NCBI GenBank assembly: GCA_036491035.1
Contig: DASXCU010000095.1
Coordinates: 1-5,576, forward strand
Length of the DNA stretch: 5,576 bases
Source: Galbitalea sp036491035
GTDB lineage: Bacteria > Actinomycetota > Actinomycetes > Actinomycetales > Microbacteriaceae
Direction: 5' to 3'
Made by a program: the position numbers and the translations under genes. This document shows, in pieces, positions 1 through 5,576 of this stretch. Position 1 is the stretch's first letter. Each line of letters begins with the position of its first letter. The notes under the pieces are model-generated. The model saw nothing but the letters and a program-made list of their open reading frames with translations, had not been told where the DNA came from and made no database searches.

Positions 1-423
1 TGGCGCCAATACCGCGAGTACGGCCGGTTCCGGGCCCGGACGGCTCGCCGGCACCCCATCTCGATGCGACGCTCGCACCTGATCGCTCCCGCCCTGGTCG
101 CGAACGTCGCCCTCGCCGCCACTCCCGGGCACGCCGGCGGCATCGCCCGGAGGATGTGCGGCCTCTACGCAGCCGTGCTGGCGACCGCCGCCGTGCGCGC
201 CGGCCGGCGATCCCACGCCTGGTCCGACGCGGCCCTGGTACCAGCAGTGCTCGCCGCGATGCACATCGCCCACGGGATCGGCCTGCTCGACGGCGCCGCC
301 AGCGACGGTGTGCCCTGGGCCGCCCTCGCTCGAGTGTTCGGGCAGGAGGGGCTCACTGCGTTGCTCGAGCCGCAACCGGACGCTGTGTTTGCGCCGTCGC
401 TGGATGCTGCTTCTGGGTCGTAG
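1..423 (+). CDS. Family-2 glycosyltransferase, C-terminal part (partial, 5' end outside window)
   Basis: An open frame runs from base 1 to a TAG stop at 421-423, giving the last 140 residues of a longer protein. Its start lies before the window; the in-frame ATG at 64 is internal, because the family pattern is already present upstream of it. Residues 1-33 read as WRQYREYGRFRARTARRHP followed by a HLIAPALV stretch. This is the juxtamembrane segment typical of membrane-bound GT2 glycosyltransferases of the ExoA (succinoglycan) type. Hydrophobic segments follow at about residues 27-41, 51-66 and 77-98, the last carrying the MHIAHGIGLL motif that usually closes these proteins. The donor-binding DxD region would lie in the missing N-terminal part. 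The enzyme probably adds a sugar from a nucleotide donor to a lipid-linked or polysaccharide acceptor at the inner face of the membrane; the substrate cannot be read from this fragment. The last 25 or so residues are not recognisable family sequence. It converges with the restriction gene. Confidence 0.75.
   Translation, partial: WRQYREYGRFRARTARRHPISMRRSHLIAPALVANVALAATPGHAGGIARRMCGLYAAVLATAAVRAGRRSHAWSDAALVPAVLAAMHIAHGIGLLDGAASDGVPWAALARVFGQEGLTALLEPQPDAVFAPSLDAASGS
411..423 (+). repeat. Left copy of a short near-direct repeat flanking the restriction gene
   Basis: The 13 bases TTCTGGGTCGTAG end exactly on the glycosyltransferase stop codon. The same string with two extra bases (AG after TTCTGGG) occurs at 3819-3833, upstream of the restriction gene. 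The two copies bracket the minus-strand gene in the same orientation. This could be a target duplication or attachment-site remnant, or it could be chance. Confidence 0.35.
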
Positions 424-552
424 GGGGTGGTAGTCCAGAGCCCTCGTTGCGGCGACTGCAGGATGCCGCTGCGACCTCATCGACATCGAGCTGCCGGAGC
501 CCTTCCTCGCCATCTTGTCGCCGGAACTTCCCGCGCGCCGATGGTTGGACCG
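424..552. other. Convergent intergenic gap without a clear terminator
   Basis: These 129 bases separate the glycosyltransferase stop from the restriction-gene stop. The only stem worth noting is GCGGC (449-453) with GCCGC (465-469) around an 11-base loop. It has no T-tract on either side, so it is a poor intrinsic terminator. A plus-strand frame through 473-550 reads as protein-like sequence (LIDIELPEPFLAILSPEL) but has no credible start and runs on into the restriction gene's antisense. It could be a gene remnant or an accident of high GC. Confidence 0.4.
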
Positions 553-3500
553 TCACGCGGCTGCGACGCTCCGTGCGACCTCGAAGAGCTCTTCCGGCAT
601 CGGACGTGGTAGTCGCCAGGTGAATGCGACGGGGCGTTCGCCACGGTGCTCGACGTATGTCACCGGGCCAAGGAACGTAAAAGGCTGTGTGCCCAGCTCG
701 AACGTCTTTCGCTCACGGACGAACAACAGAACATTCGTCCCGCCGGCTTCATGGGTGATGTAGCGGCGAACTGTCGGTTGACGGTCGGTCTGCCGCGACT
801 GAGATTCCCAATGGAAAAGCTCGCGGTTGATCGCGTAGTCCCGGTACATCGTCGTCGGGGAATAATCCCGCTCTGCCTTGTGCAGGTCGATGAAGAACAC
901 ATCGCTCGAGGCCTGCGGCACCCAGAGGATGCCGCCCTGAGTGACCTTTGGTCTCACCCCGTCTCCATATCCGAGTGCCGCCACGACTTCGGCCCGCGAA
1001 TATCGAGCATGGAGAGTTAGCGGAATCACTGGCGCGAGGACCGAGGGGGAAGCCGGCGTCGCCGACCGAGCGTCAATGACTCCGATGAGTTCGATCAACT
1101 CTGAACGGACTTCCTCCTCCTGCCAGAGCCGCGTGAAGTAATCCGTCGTCGAGGAACTCCCCGATGTCCCCGAGCCCAGGCCCCATGCGAGCATTGTCAA
1201 TAGACGGTGAGTGCGTTGATCAACGTCAAGCGGCGGAGGCACGTCCGTTGCAAGCAGTTTGCGGTAAAGGTTCACCCGCTCGGGATCGTCGAGGTGGGTG
1301 AGTCGGCTGAGGGCGCGAAAAGTCGTCGCCTCCAATTCGGGATCAGGAGAAGCCGCGGTGGTCCGCCCCGCGTCGCGCTTGAGCTGCGTCCAACACCGAC
1401 CGCCGCCGTAGATGTCTTCGAGCTGGTGATCATGGCGCTCGAGAAATTGTCCGAGTCCAACGTCGCCGGGATCGGCTCGCAAGTCCGCGACCAGTGTGGC
1501 CCAGCGGGACCGCCGAACCGAGGCCCGCAGGTTGTCGAGAATGGTCTCTCGGCTCTGGCGATCGAGATCAACAGTGCAGCCGGCTGGCAGGAACGGAAAG
1601 TCATCCACCACCTGCTTGACGATTGGCCCGCGTCTGACGTCGAGAATCGCTCGCAGCCGATCGACGAAGCGGAACTCCCGCCGATGCTGGCCAATGAGGT
1701 CGATCACGGTCAGATGGCTCTTGTTCTTGGCTCGACGCAGGCCGCGCCCCAGCTGTTGGGTAAACACCGTCGCCGATGCCGTCGGCCGAAGCAGCAAGAT
1801 GCAATCCACGTCGGGCGCGTCTACCCCCTCGCCGAGCACCTCGACCGAGAAGACGCACTGGATTCGCCTCGCCTGTAGGTCGGCAAGCGTTTCCCGACGC
1901 ACCTTTGCTGAATCATCTCCCGTAAGTGCCCGGCTCTCGAGTCCCGCGGTCGTGAACTTCTCCGCCATATACCGGGCGTGCTCCCGCGACACGCAGAAGC
2001 CGAGTGCACGCATTGAGCCGGGGTCGTAAATGATTCGCTGGATTGCGTCCAGCAGCTTGCCGACCCGGAGGTCGTCGCCCGTCAGGAGATCGCTCAACTC
2101 ATCTAGCGCGTATCCGCCTCGTCTCCACTTCAGTTGACTTAGATCAGTGCCGTCGGACACGCCGAAGTACTGAAAGGGAACGAGGAAGCCTTGATCGATT
2201 GCTTCCCAGAGGCGCAGTTCCACCGCAATCCGATGGTCGAACCATTCGGTGACGTCCTGTCCGTCCAGTCGCTCGGGCGTGGCCGTCAGACCAAGTAGCT
2301 CACGTGGCTTCAAATATTCAAGAAGCCGGTCGTACGTAGGAGCAGCCGCGTGGTGGAACTCGTCGACGATGACGATCTCGAAAGCGTCGGGAACTACCCG
2401 ATCTAGTCGGGCTTCGTTCAGGGATTGGACCATCGCGAAAACGTGGCGTCCGTCGGCGATCTGTCCGCCGCCCAGAATCTCTCCGAAGTCACCGCGCCGT
2501 AGGACAGCGCGAAACGTTGCCCGCGCCTGCTCCAAGATTTGCTCCCGGTGTGCGACGAAGAGCAGCGACGGCAGCTCGTCGCTGCTCTCGCAGAGCTGCC
2601 GATAGTCAAGCGCCGCAACCACGGTCTTACCCGTGCCCGTGGCAGCCACGACGAGGTTCCGGTGCCGGTCATGTCGTTCGCGCTCGATCGTCAGCGCGTC
2701 GAGCATGCGCTGCTGGTGCGGGTACGGGCGGACGTCCAGGTTGGCGAAGGAGATGGTGGACGTCTCGCCCAAAGAACGTCGGTTGTAGTCCCGGAGTGCC
2801 TGCTCTAGCTCTTCCCCGTTGGTCCTCGGGTCGTACGGTTCGAAATGCTCCGACTCCCAATGACTTTCGAATGTCATCCGAACTCGATCAATGACGCGTG
2901 CCGCGTCGATCGAGGACAGCCGGATGTTCCATTCGAGCCCGTCGAAGAGAGCAGTGTGGGACAGATTTGACGACCCGACGAAGGCGGTAGTGAGACCGGA
3001 GGCACGCTCGAGCAGCCACGCCTTCGCATGTAGCTTCGTCGTACGCGCGTCAAACGCGACGCGTACCTCGGCACCCAGCTCCACTAGAGCGTCGACTGCC
3101 TTCTTCTCAGTCGCCCCCATGTAGGTAGTGGTGATGACGCGAACGCGTCCACCGCGTCCAATCACGTTCGCGAGCTGCTCGCGAACATGTCGCACTCCTG
3201 TCCAGATGACGAACGCGCAGATGAGGTCCACCGAGTCGGCCGTTGCGAGCTCCGCTCTGAGCTCCGAGCCGATGTTTGGCTGTCCCTCGGCGTTTACCAG
3301 TAGGTCGCTTTGGCTGTACGGAGTCGCCGGGAGTGGGTCGAGATCCACGGGGTGCCCCAACGGGGATCGCTTCTTGATCCCGTAAAGCACGCGTGCCGGA
3401 AGAGCGATTTCCTCGCTTGCCGACCCCTCCTCCCCGAACTGCCGGAGGAGGCCATTGATGCGTTCTGCTTGTTCGTCCGCGGACGTGTCCGGACTTAGCT

Positions 3501-3660
3501 CCCGCCGCAGTTCGTTCATGGCATGTCGCGCAAGGCGCTCTGGCGCCTCAGCGTCGTCGAGCGGTTGCTCGACGACGAAGTCCATGTCGACGGCGCTGAG
3601 CTCGGTATCGAGCGAGCGGGTGACTAGATGGTCTCGTGGTCCGGGATCAGTCGCTGCCAT
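553..3660 (-). CDS. SauUSI-like type IV modification-dependent restriction enzyme (PLD nuclease - SF2 helicase - DUF3427)
   Basis: This 1035-residue protein probably cleaves DNA carrying modified cytosine, with ATP-driven translocation. Visible domains in order: a helical N-terminal region (1-128). A phospholipase-D-type nuclease (about 129-275) with KLHAKAWL (catalytic H211 and K213) and GSSN at 229-232; a single HKD motif implies that the protein dimerises. An SF2 helicase core (about 308-665) with Walker A ATGTGKT (340-346), AHREQIL (370-376), DEFH box (433-436), TATPER (459-464), the motif V region VEVLGEGVDAPDV (606-618) and motif VI QQLGRGLRR (635-643). A C-terminal DUF3427 region to the end, with HWESQS (950-955), LLFVRE (978-983), FLGPVTY (997-1003) and PMPEELFEVA (1020-1029). 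The order matches SauUSI of Staphylococcus aureus, a type IV enzyme for 5-methyl- and hydroxymethylcytosine whose C-terminal domain recognises the modified target. The ATG at 3660 is preferred because GGAG lies 8 bases upstream; a TTG at 3810 would add 50 unfamily-like residues. No methyltransferase is adjacent, as expected for type IV. Target specificity here is inferred from the family, and a DNA-repair helicase role is the alternative. Confidence 0.88.
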   Translation of the reverse strand: MAATDPGPRDHLVTRSLDTELSAVDMDFVVEQPLDDAEAPERLARHAMNELRRELSPDTSADEQAERINGLLRQFGEEGSASEEIALPARVLYGIKKRSPLGHPVDLDPLPATPYSQSDLLVNAEGQPNIGSELRAELATADSVDLICAFVIWTGVRHVREQLANVIGRGGRVRVITTTYMGATEKKAVDALVELGAEVRVAFDARTTKLHAKAWLLERASGLTTAFVGSSNLSHTALFDGLEWNIRLSSIDAARVIDRVRMTFESHWESEHFEPYDPRTNGEELEQALRDYNRRSLGETSTISFANLDVRPYPHQQRMLDALTIERERHDRHRNLVVAATGTGKTVVAALDYRQLCESSDELPSLLFVAHREQILEQARATFRAVLRRGDFGEILGGGQIADGRHVFAMVQSLNEARLDRVVPDAFEIVIVDEFHHAAAPTYDRLLEYLKPRELLGLTATPERLDGQDVTEWFDHRIAVELRLWEAIDQGFLVPFQYFGVSDGTDLSQLKWRRGGYALDELSDLLTGDDLRVGKLLDAIQRIIYDPGSMRALGFCVSREHARYMAEKFTTAGLESRALTGDDSAKVRRETLADLQARRIQCVFSVEVLGEGVDAPDVDCILLLRPTASATVFTQQLGRGLRRAKNKSHLTVIDLIGQHRREFRFVDRLRAILDVRRGPIVKQVVDDFPFLPAGCTVDLDRQSRETILDNLRASVRRSRWATLVADLRADPGDVGLGQFLERHDHQLEDIYGGGRCWTQLKRDAGRTTAASPDPELEATTFRALSRLTHLDDPERVNLYRKLLATDVPPPLDVDQRTHRLLTMLAWGLGSGTSGSSSTTDYFTRLWQEEEVRSELIELIGVIDARSATPASPSVLAPVIPLTLHARYSRAEVVAALGYGDGVRPKVTQGGILWVPQASSDVFFIDLHKAERDYSPTTMYRDYAINRELFHWESQSRQTDRQPTVRRYITHEAGGTNVLLFVRERKTFELGTQPFTFLGPVTYVEHRGERPVAFTWRLPRPMPEELFEVARSVAAA

Positions 3661-3794
3661 CTGGGATGCTCCGGTATTCCTCGTTGCAAGAAAAAAGGGA
3701 CTAGACCGTGGGTGCCATCGTAAGCTCGCTCGCCCCGGCAAGATGGACAGCGAGTCAGCGGACGGACTCCTCTGCCGGCCGTCGTGGTGTTCAT
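3624..3794 (-). CDS. Doubtful 56-codon leader ORF overlapping the restriction-gene start
   Basis: An ATG at 3794 on the minus strand opens a 56-residue frame beginning MNTTTAGRGVRPLTRCPSCR. It ends at a TAG inside the restriction gene, a 37-base overlap in another frame. AGGA lies 8 bases before the ATG, a usable ribosome binding site. The CPSC pair resembles half of a zinc ribbon, but no second cysteine pair follows. If translated, it could couple to the restriction gene. I do not recognise the protein. The reading is weakened because the candidate -10 at 3717-3722 lies inside it, and the two interpretations compete. Confidence 0.2.
   Translation of the reverse strand: MNTTTAGRGVRPLTRCPSCRGERAYDGTHGLVPFFLQRGIPEHPRWQRLIPDHETI
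3669..3672 (-). promoter_or_regulatory. Ribosome binding site deciding the restriction-gene start
   Basis: On the minus strand GGAG stands 8 bases before the ATG at 3660, with a second purine block (GAGGAA) a little further upstream. This spacing is normal for a Shine-Dalgarno sequence. It supports the internal ATG over the longer TTG-initiated frame beginning at 3810. Confidence 0.6.
3717..3722 (-). promoter_or_regulatory. Possible -10 element for the restriction gene
   Basis: The minus strand reads TACGAT here, a good match to the actinobacterial TAnnnT -10 hexamer. It would place transcription start near 3710 and give a leader of roughly 50 bases. No convincing -35 hexamer sits 16-19 bases upstream; the nearest TTGCCG is only 13 away. 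The call therefore rests on one hexamer. Confidence 0.25.
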
Positions 3795-3818
3795 AACGAA
3801 AATCCTGCAAGACGCGAC

Positions 3819-3833
3819 TTCTGGGAGTCGTAG
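3819..3833 (+). repeat. Right copy of the near-direct repeat flanking the restriction gene
   Basis: The 15 bases TTCTGGGAGTCGTAG match the left copy at 411-423 except for an inserted AG. This copy lies in the divergent regulatory region, 159 bases upstream of the restriction-gene ATG and about 50 bases before the dehydrogenase start. It overlaps the palindrome at 3825-3837. Confidence 0.35.
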
Positions 3834-3837
3834 ACTC
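3825..3837. promoter_or_regulatory. 13-bp perfect palindrome, candidate operator in the divergent promoter region
   Basis: GAGTC-GTA-GACTC is a perfect inverted repeat with a 3-base centre. A second overlapping inverted repeat, CGACT (3815-3819) with AGTCG (3826-3830), shares one arm. The palindrome overlaps TAGACT (3831-3836), a possible plus-strand -10 for the dehydrogenase gene; its -35 is not obvious. A dimeric regulator could bind here and affect either divergent gene, but no regulator gene is in the window. Confidence 0.3.
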
Positions 3838-3885
3838 GCCTCAGTGGACAAATCGCCCGGCAAGTAGCCCACGCCCGTGGCCCGC

Positions 3886-5576
3886 ATGAAAGTCGAGGAG
3901 GTCGATGAGGCGCTCATAGAGAGCGTCTGTGACCGCATCCGGCAGGACTTGCCGGCCGATGACGCCTCCCTCGCCGAGCAGTTCGTAAGGCAGTACTACC
4001 GCTGGGTCTCGCCCGAGGACCTCGAGGACCGGACGTCCGCCGACCTCTTCGGCGCCGCGCTGGCGCACTTCAAGCAAGCGAAGAAGCGCCAGCCGAACGA
4101 AGCCAACGTTCGCATCTACAACCCGGACCAAGAGGAAGACGGCTGGACCTCGCCCCACACGGCCGTCGAGATCGTCACCGACGACATGCCGTTCCTGATC
4201 GACAGCGTCGGCATGGAGCTGAACCGGCGTGGGTTCGGGGTGAGCATGATCATCCACCCGGTCCTGCTGGTCCGCAGAGACCCCGAAGGCAACCTCGCGG
4301 CGATTCTCCCGCCGCACGCGACGCAGGACGACAAAACAACCCACGAGTCGGTGATCCACGTCGAGGTGGCGCGCCACACCGACGAGGACGAGCTCGACGA
4401 GATGCACACGCATCTGAACCAGGTCCTCGACGAGGTGCGAGCGGCGGTCGACGACTGGCTGAAGATGCGCGAGAGGGCGTTTCAGACAGCCGCCGAGCTC
4501 GACCCGGCCAAGCTCCCGGTAACAGAGGCCGAAACCGCGGAGGCGAAGGCGTTCCTCGCCTGGCTGGCGGACGATCACTTCACCTTCCTCGGCTACAGGG
4601 ACTACGTGCTCGGCAAAAAGGAGAACGGCGAGCTCACGCTCGACACCGTCCCGGGCAGCGGCCTCGGCATCCTGAGACAAAAGGCCGAGACAGAGCAATC
4701 ACGCGGCTTCAACCGACTCCCGCCAGGCGTACGCGCCCTCGCGCTCGAGCCCTACCTGCTCACACTGACGAAGGCCAACACCCGCTCAACCATCCATCGC
4801 GCGGCCTACCTCGACTACGTCGGCATCAAGCGCTTCGACGACGACGGCAACGTGATCGGCGAGCGCCGCTTCCTCGGCCTCTACACCACCGCGGCGTACC
4901 GCCAGAACCCCAGCAAGGTCCCGATGCTCCGCCGCAAGGTCGAGGCGATCCTCCAGAAGGCCGACTTCCCGCCCGACAGCCACAACCACAAGGCGCTCAT
5001 CGAAATCCTGGAAACCCACCCGAGAGACGAGCTCCTGCAGACCCCGATCGGCGAGCTGTTCGAGATCGTCATGGGGATCCTGCACCTGGGCGAGCGCCAG
5101 CGCCTACGGCTCTTCATACGCAGGGACACGTTCGGACGCTTCCTCTCCTGCCTCGTCTTCGTCCCGCGGGACCGCTTCAACACGGAGAACCGCCGACGAA
5201 TCGAGGCCATCCTCCGCAACACCTTCCAGGCGGAGACGCTCGACTACAGCACGCGCGTAAGCGAGTCGGTGCTCGTGCGCCTGCACTACCTCGTCTACAC
5301 AGAGCCGGCCCTCGCGCGCGACTTCAACACGCGAGAGATCGAGACCCTCCTCGTCGCGGCCACCCGCTCCTGGCAGGACGACCTGGAGGCGGCGCTCAGC
5401 ATCGAGTACGGCGAGGAGCGCGCGACCCACCTCCTCCGCCGCTACGGCGACGCCTTCCCGCTCGCCTACCGCGCCGACTGGGTGGCCCAGGAAGCCATCC
5501 AGGACATCGAGGCGATCGAGGCCCTGCCGGTGCCGGACGGCCTGTCGATGAGTGTCTACCGCCCGCTCGACACCCC
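3886..5576 (+). CDS. gdh: Large NAD-dependent glutamate dehydrogenase, N-terminal part (partial, 3' end outside window)
   Basis: The enzyme family oxidises L-glutamate to 2-oxoglutarate and ammonium with NAD in the cytoplasm, linking amino-acid catabolism to the TCA cycle. The visible 563 residues are about the first third of the roughly 1600-residue bacterial large type (Bac_GDH, as in Streptomyces clavuligerus and mycobacterial L-GDH180). Recognisable family stretches are EQFVRQYYRWV (31-41), an ACT-like VEIVTDDMPFLIDSVGMEL (94-112), FLAWLADDHFTFLGYRDYVL (223-242), RRFLGLYTTAAY (327-338), RLRLFIRRDTFGRFLSCLVF (406-425) and the RRYGDAFPLAYRADW region (518-532). The N-terminal region carries regulatory ACT-type modules; the catalytic dehydrogenase domain lies beyond the window. 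An in-frame TAG at 3865 limits the start to GTG 3877 or ATG 3886. ATG is chosen by codon preference only, since neither has a Shine-Dalgarno sequence. It diverges from the restriction gene and is core metabolism with no evident tie to it. Confidence 0.93.
   Translation, partial: MKVEEVDEALIESVCDRIRQDLPADDASLAEQFVRQYYRWVSPEDLEDRTSADLFGAALAHFKQAKKRQPNEANVRIYNPDQEEDGWTSPHTAVEIVTDDMPFLIDSVGMELNRRGFGVSMIIHPVLLVRRDPEGNLAAILPPHATQDDKTTHESVIHVEVARHTDEDELDEMHTHLNQVLDEVRAAVDDWLKMRERAFQTAAELDPAKLPVTEAETAEAKAFLAWLADDHFTFLGYRDYVLGKKENGELTLDTVPGSGLGILRQKAETEQSRGFNRLPPGVRALALEPYLLTLTKANTRSTIHRAAYLDYVGIKRFDDDGNVIGERRFLGLYTTAAYRQNPSKVPMLRRKVEAILQKADFPPDSHNHKALIEILETHPRDELLQTPIGELFEIVMGILHLGERQRLRLFIRRDTFGRFLSCLVFVPRDRFNTENRRRIEAILRNTFQAETLDYSTRVSESVLVRLHYLVYTEPALARDFNTREIETLLVAATRSWQDDLEAALSIEYGEERATHLLRRYGDAFPLAYRADWVAQEAIQDIEAIEALPVPDGLSMSVYRPLDT

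Noticed and set aside
449..469. GC-rich stem in the convergent gap as a terminator
   Set aside because: It has only five base pairs, an 11-base loop and no T-run on either strand.
583..594. Perfect 12-bp palindrome GAAGAGCTCTTC
   Set aside because: It encodes the conserved EELF of the restriction enzyme's C-terminus, so codon choice explains it.
427..619. 9-base direct repeat GTGGTAGTC at 427-435 and 606-614
   Set aside because: It is short, one copy is inside the restriction gene's coding sequence, and there is no supporting structure, so chance is the simplest explanation.
1214..1225. Perfect 12-bp palindrome CGTTGATCAACG
   Set aside because: It lies inside the restriction gene with no promoter context, and single occurrences of this length are expected by chance.
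1207..1878. 223-codon plus-strand frame inside the restriction gene
   Set aside because: It is antisense to the helicase core, whose motifs are intact. Its translation has no recognisable domain, and such antisense openness is common in GC-rich coding DNA.
3661..3810. 50-residue N-terminal extension of the restriction enzyme from a TTG at 3810
   Set aside because: The added residues do not resemble the family. The ATG at 3660 has a GGAG at normal spacing, and a promoter-like hexamer lies within the extension.
3893..3915. Strong GAGGAGGT followed by ATG at 3904 on the plus strand
   Set aside because: The ATG is out of frame with the dehydrogenase and meets a stop after four codons. The purine block is just the Glu-Glu-Val codons of the protein.
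3841..4698. 285-codon minus-strand frame opposite the dehydrogenase
   Set aside because: It is antisense to strongly family-like dehydrogenase sequence. Its translation is a run of V, R, L, E and D typical of the antisense of GC-rich codons.

Overview
The window looks like chromosomal DNA from a high-GC bacterium, most likely an actinobacterium. A class such as Thermoleophilia is possible, but that is only an impression from protein style and composition. Three substantial genes are present. (1) The 3' end of a plus-strand family-2 glycosyltransferase (1-423), cut by the left window edge. (2) A complete minus-strand gene (3660-553) for a 1035-residue PLD nuclease - SF2 helicase - DUF3427 protein, the architecture of the type IV modification-dependent restriction enzyme SauUSI. 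(3) The 5' part of a plus-strand large NAD-dependent glutamate dehydrogenase (3886-5576), cut by the right edge after 563 residues.

Layout: the glycosyltransferase and the restriction gene converge on a 129-bp gap (424-552) with no convincing terminator. The restriction gene and the dehydrogenase diverge from a 225-bp region (3661-3885). That region holds a probable ribosome binding site for the restriction gene, weak promoter-like hexamers in both directions, a perfect 13-bp palindrome (3825-3837), and a doubtful 56-codon leader ORF.

The two flanking genes are an envelope/exopolysaccharide-type transferase and a central nitrogen-metabolism enzyme, and have no evident functional link to the middle gene. 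The middle gene is a solitary defence gene with no methyltransferase beside it. This fits a type IV system, which attacks modified incoming DNA and needs no protective methylase. Sample 60-base lines give 49/60 GC in the glycosyltransferase, 36/60 and 37/60 in the restriction gene, and 40/60 in the dehydrogenase, so the middle gene is the least GC-rich of the three.

The best candidate for something undescribed is a near-direct repeat. TTCTGGGTCGTAG (411-423, ending on the glycosyltransferase stop codon) recurs as TTCTGGGAGTCGTAG (3819-3833), just outside the other end of the restriction gene. Together with the composition difference, it suggests the defence gene may have arrived as a one-gene cassette. 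This is a hypothesis; the repeat is short and imperfect. I saw no tRNA, rRNA, CRISPR array, transposase or integrase.
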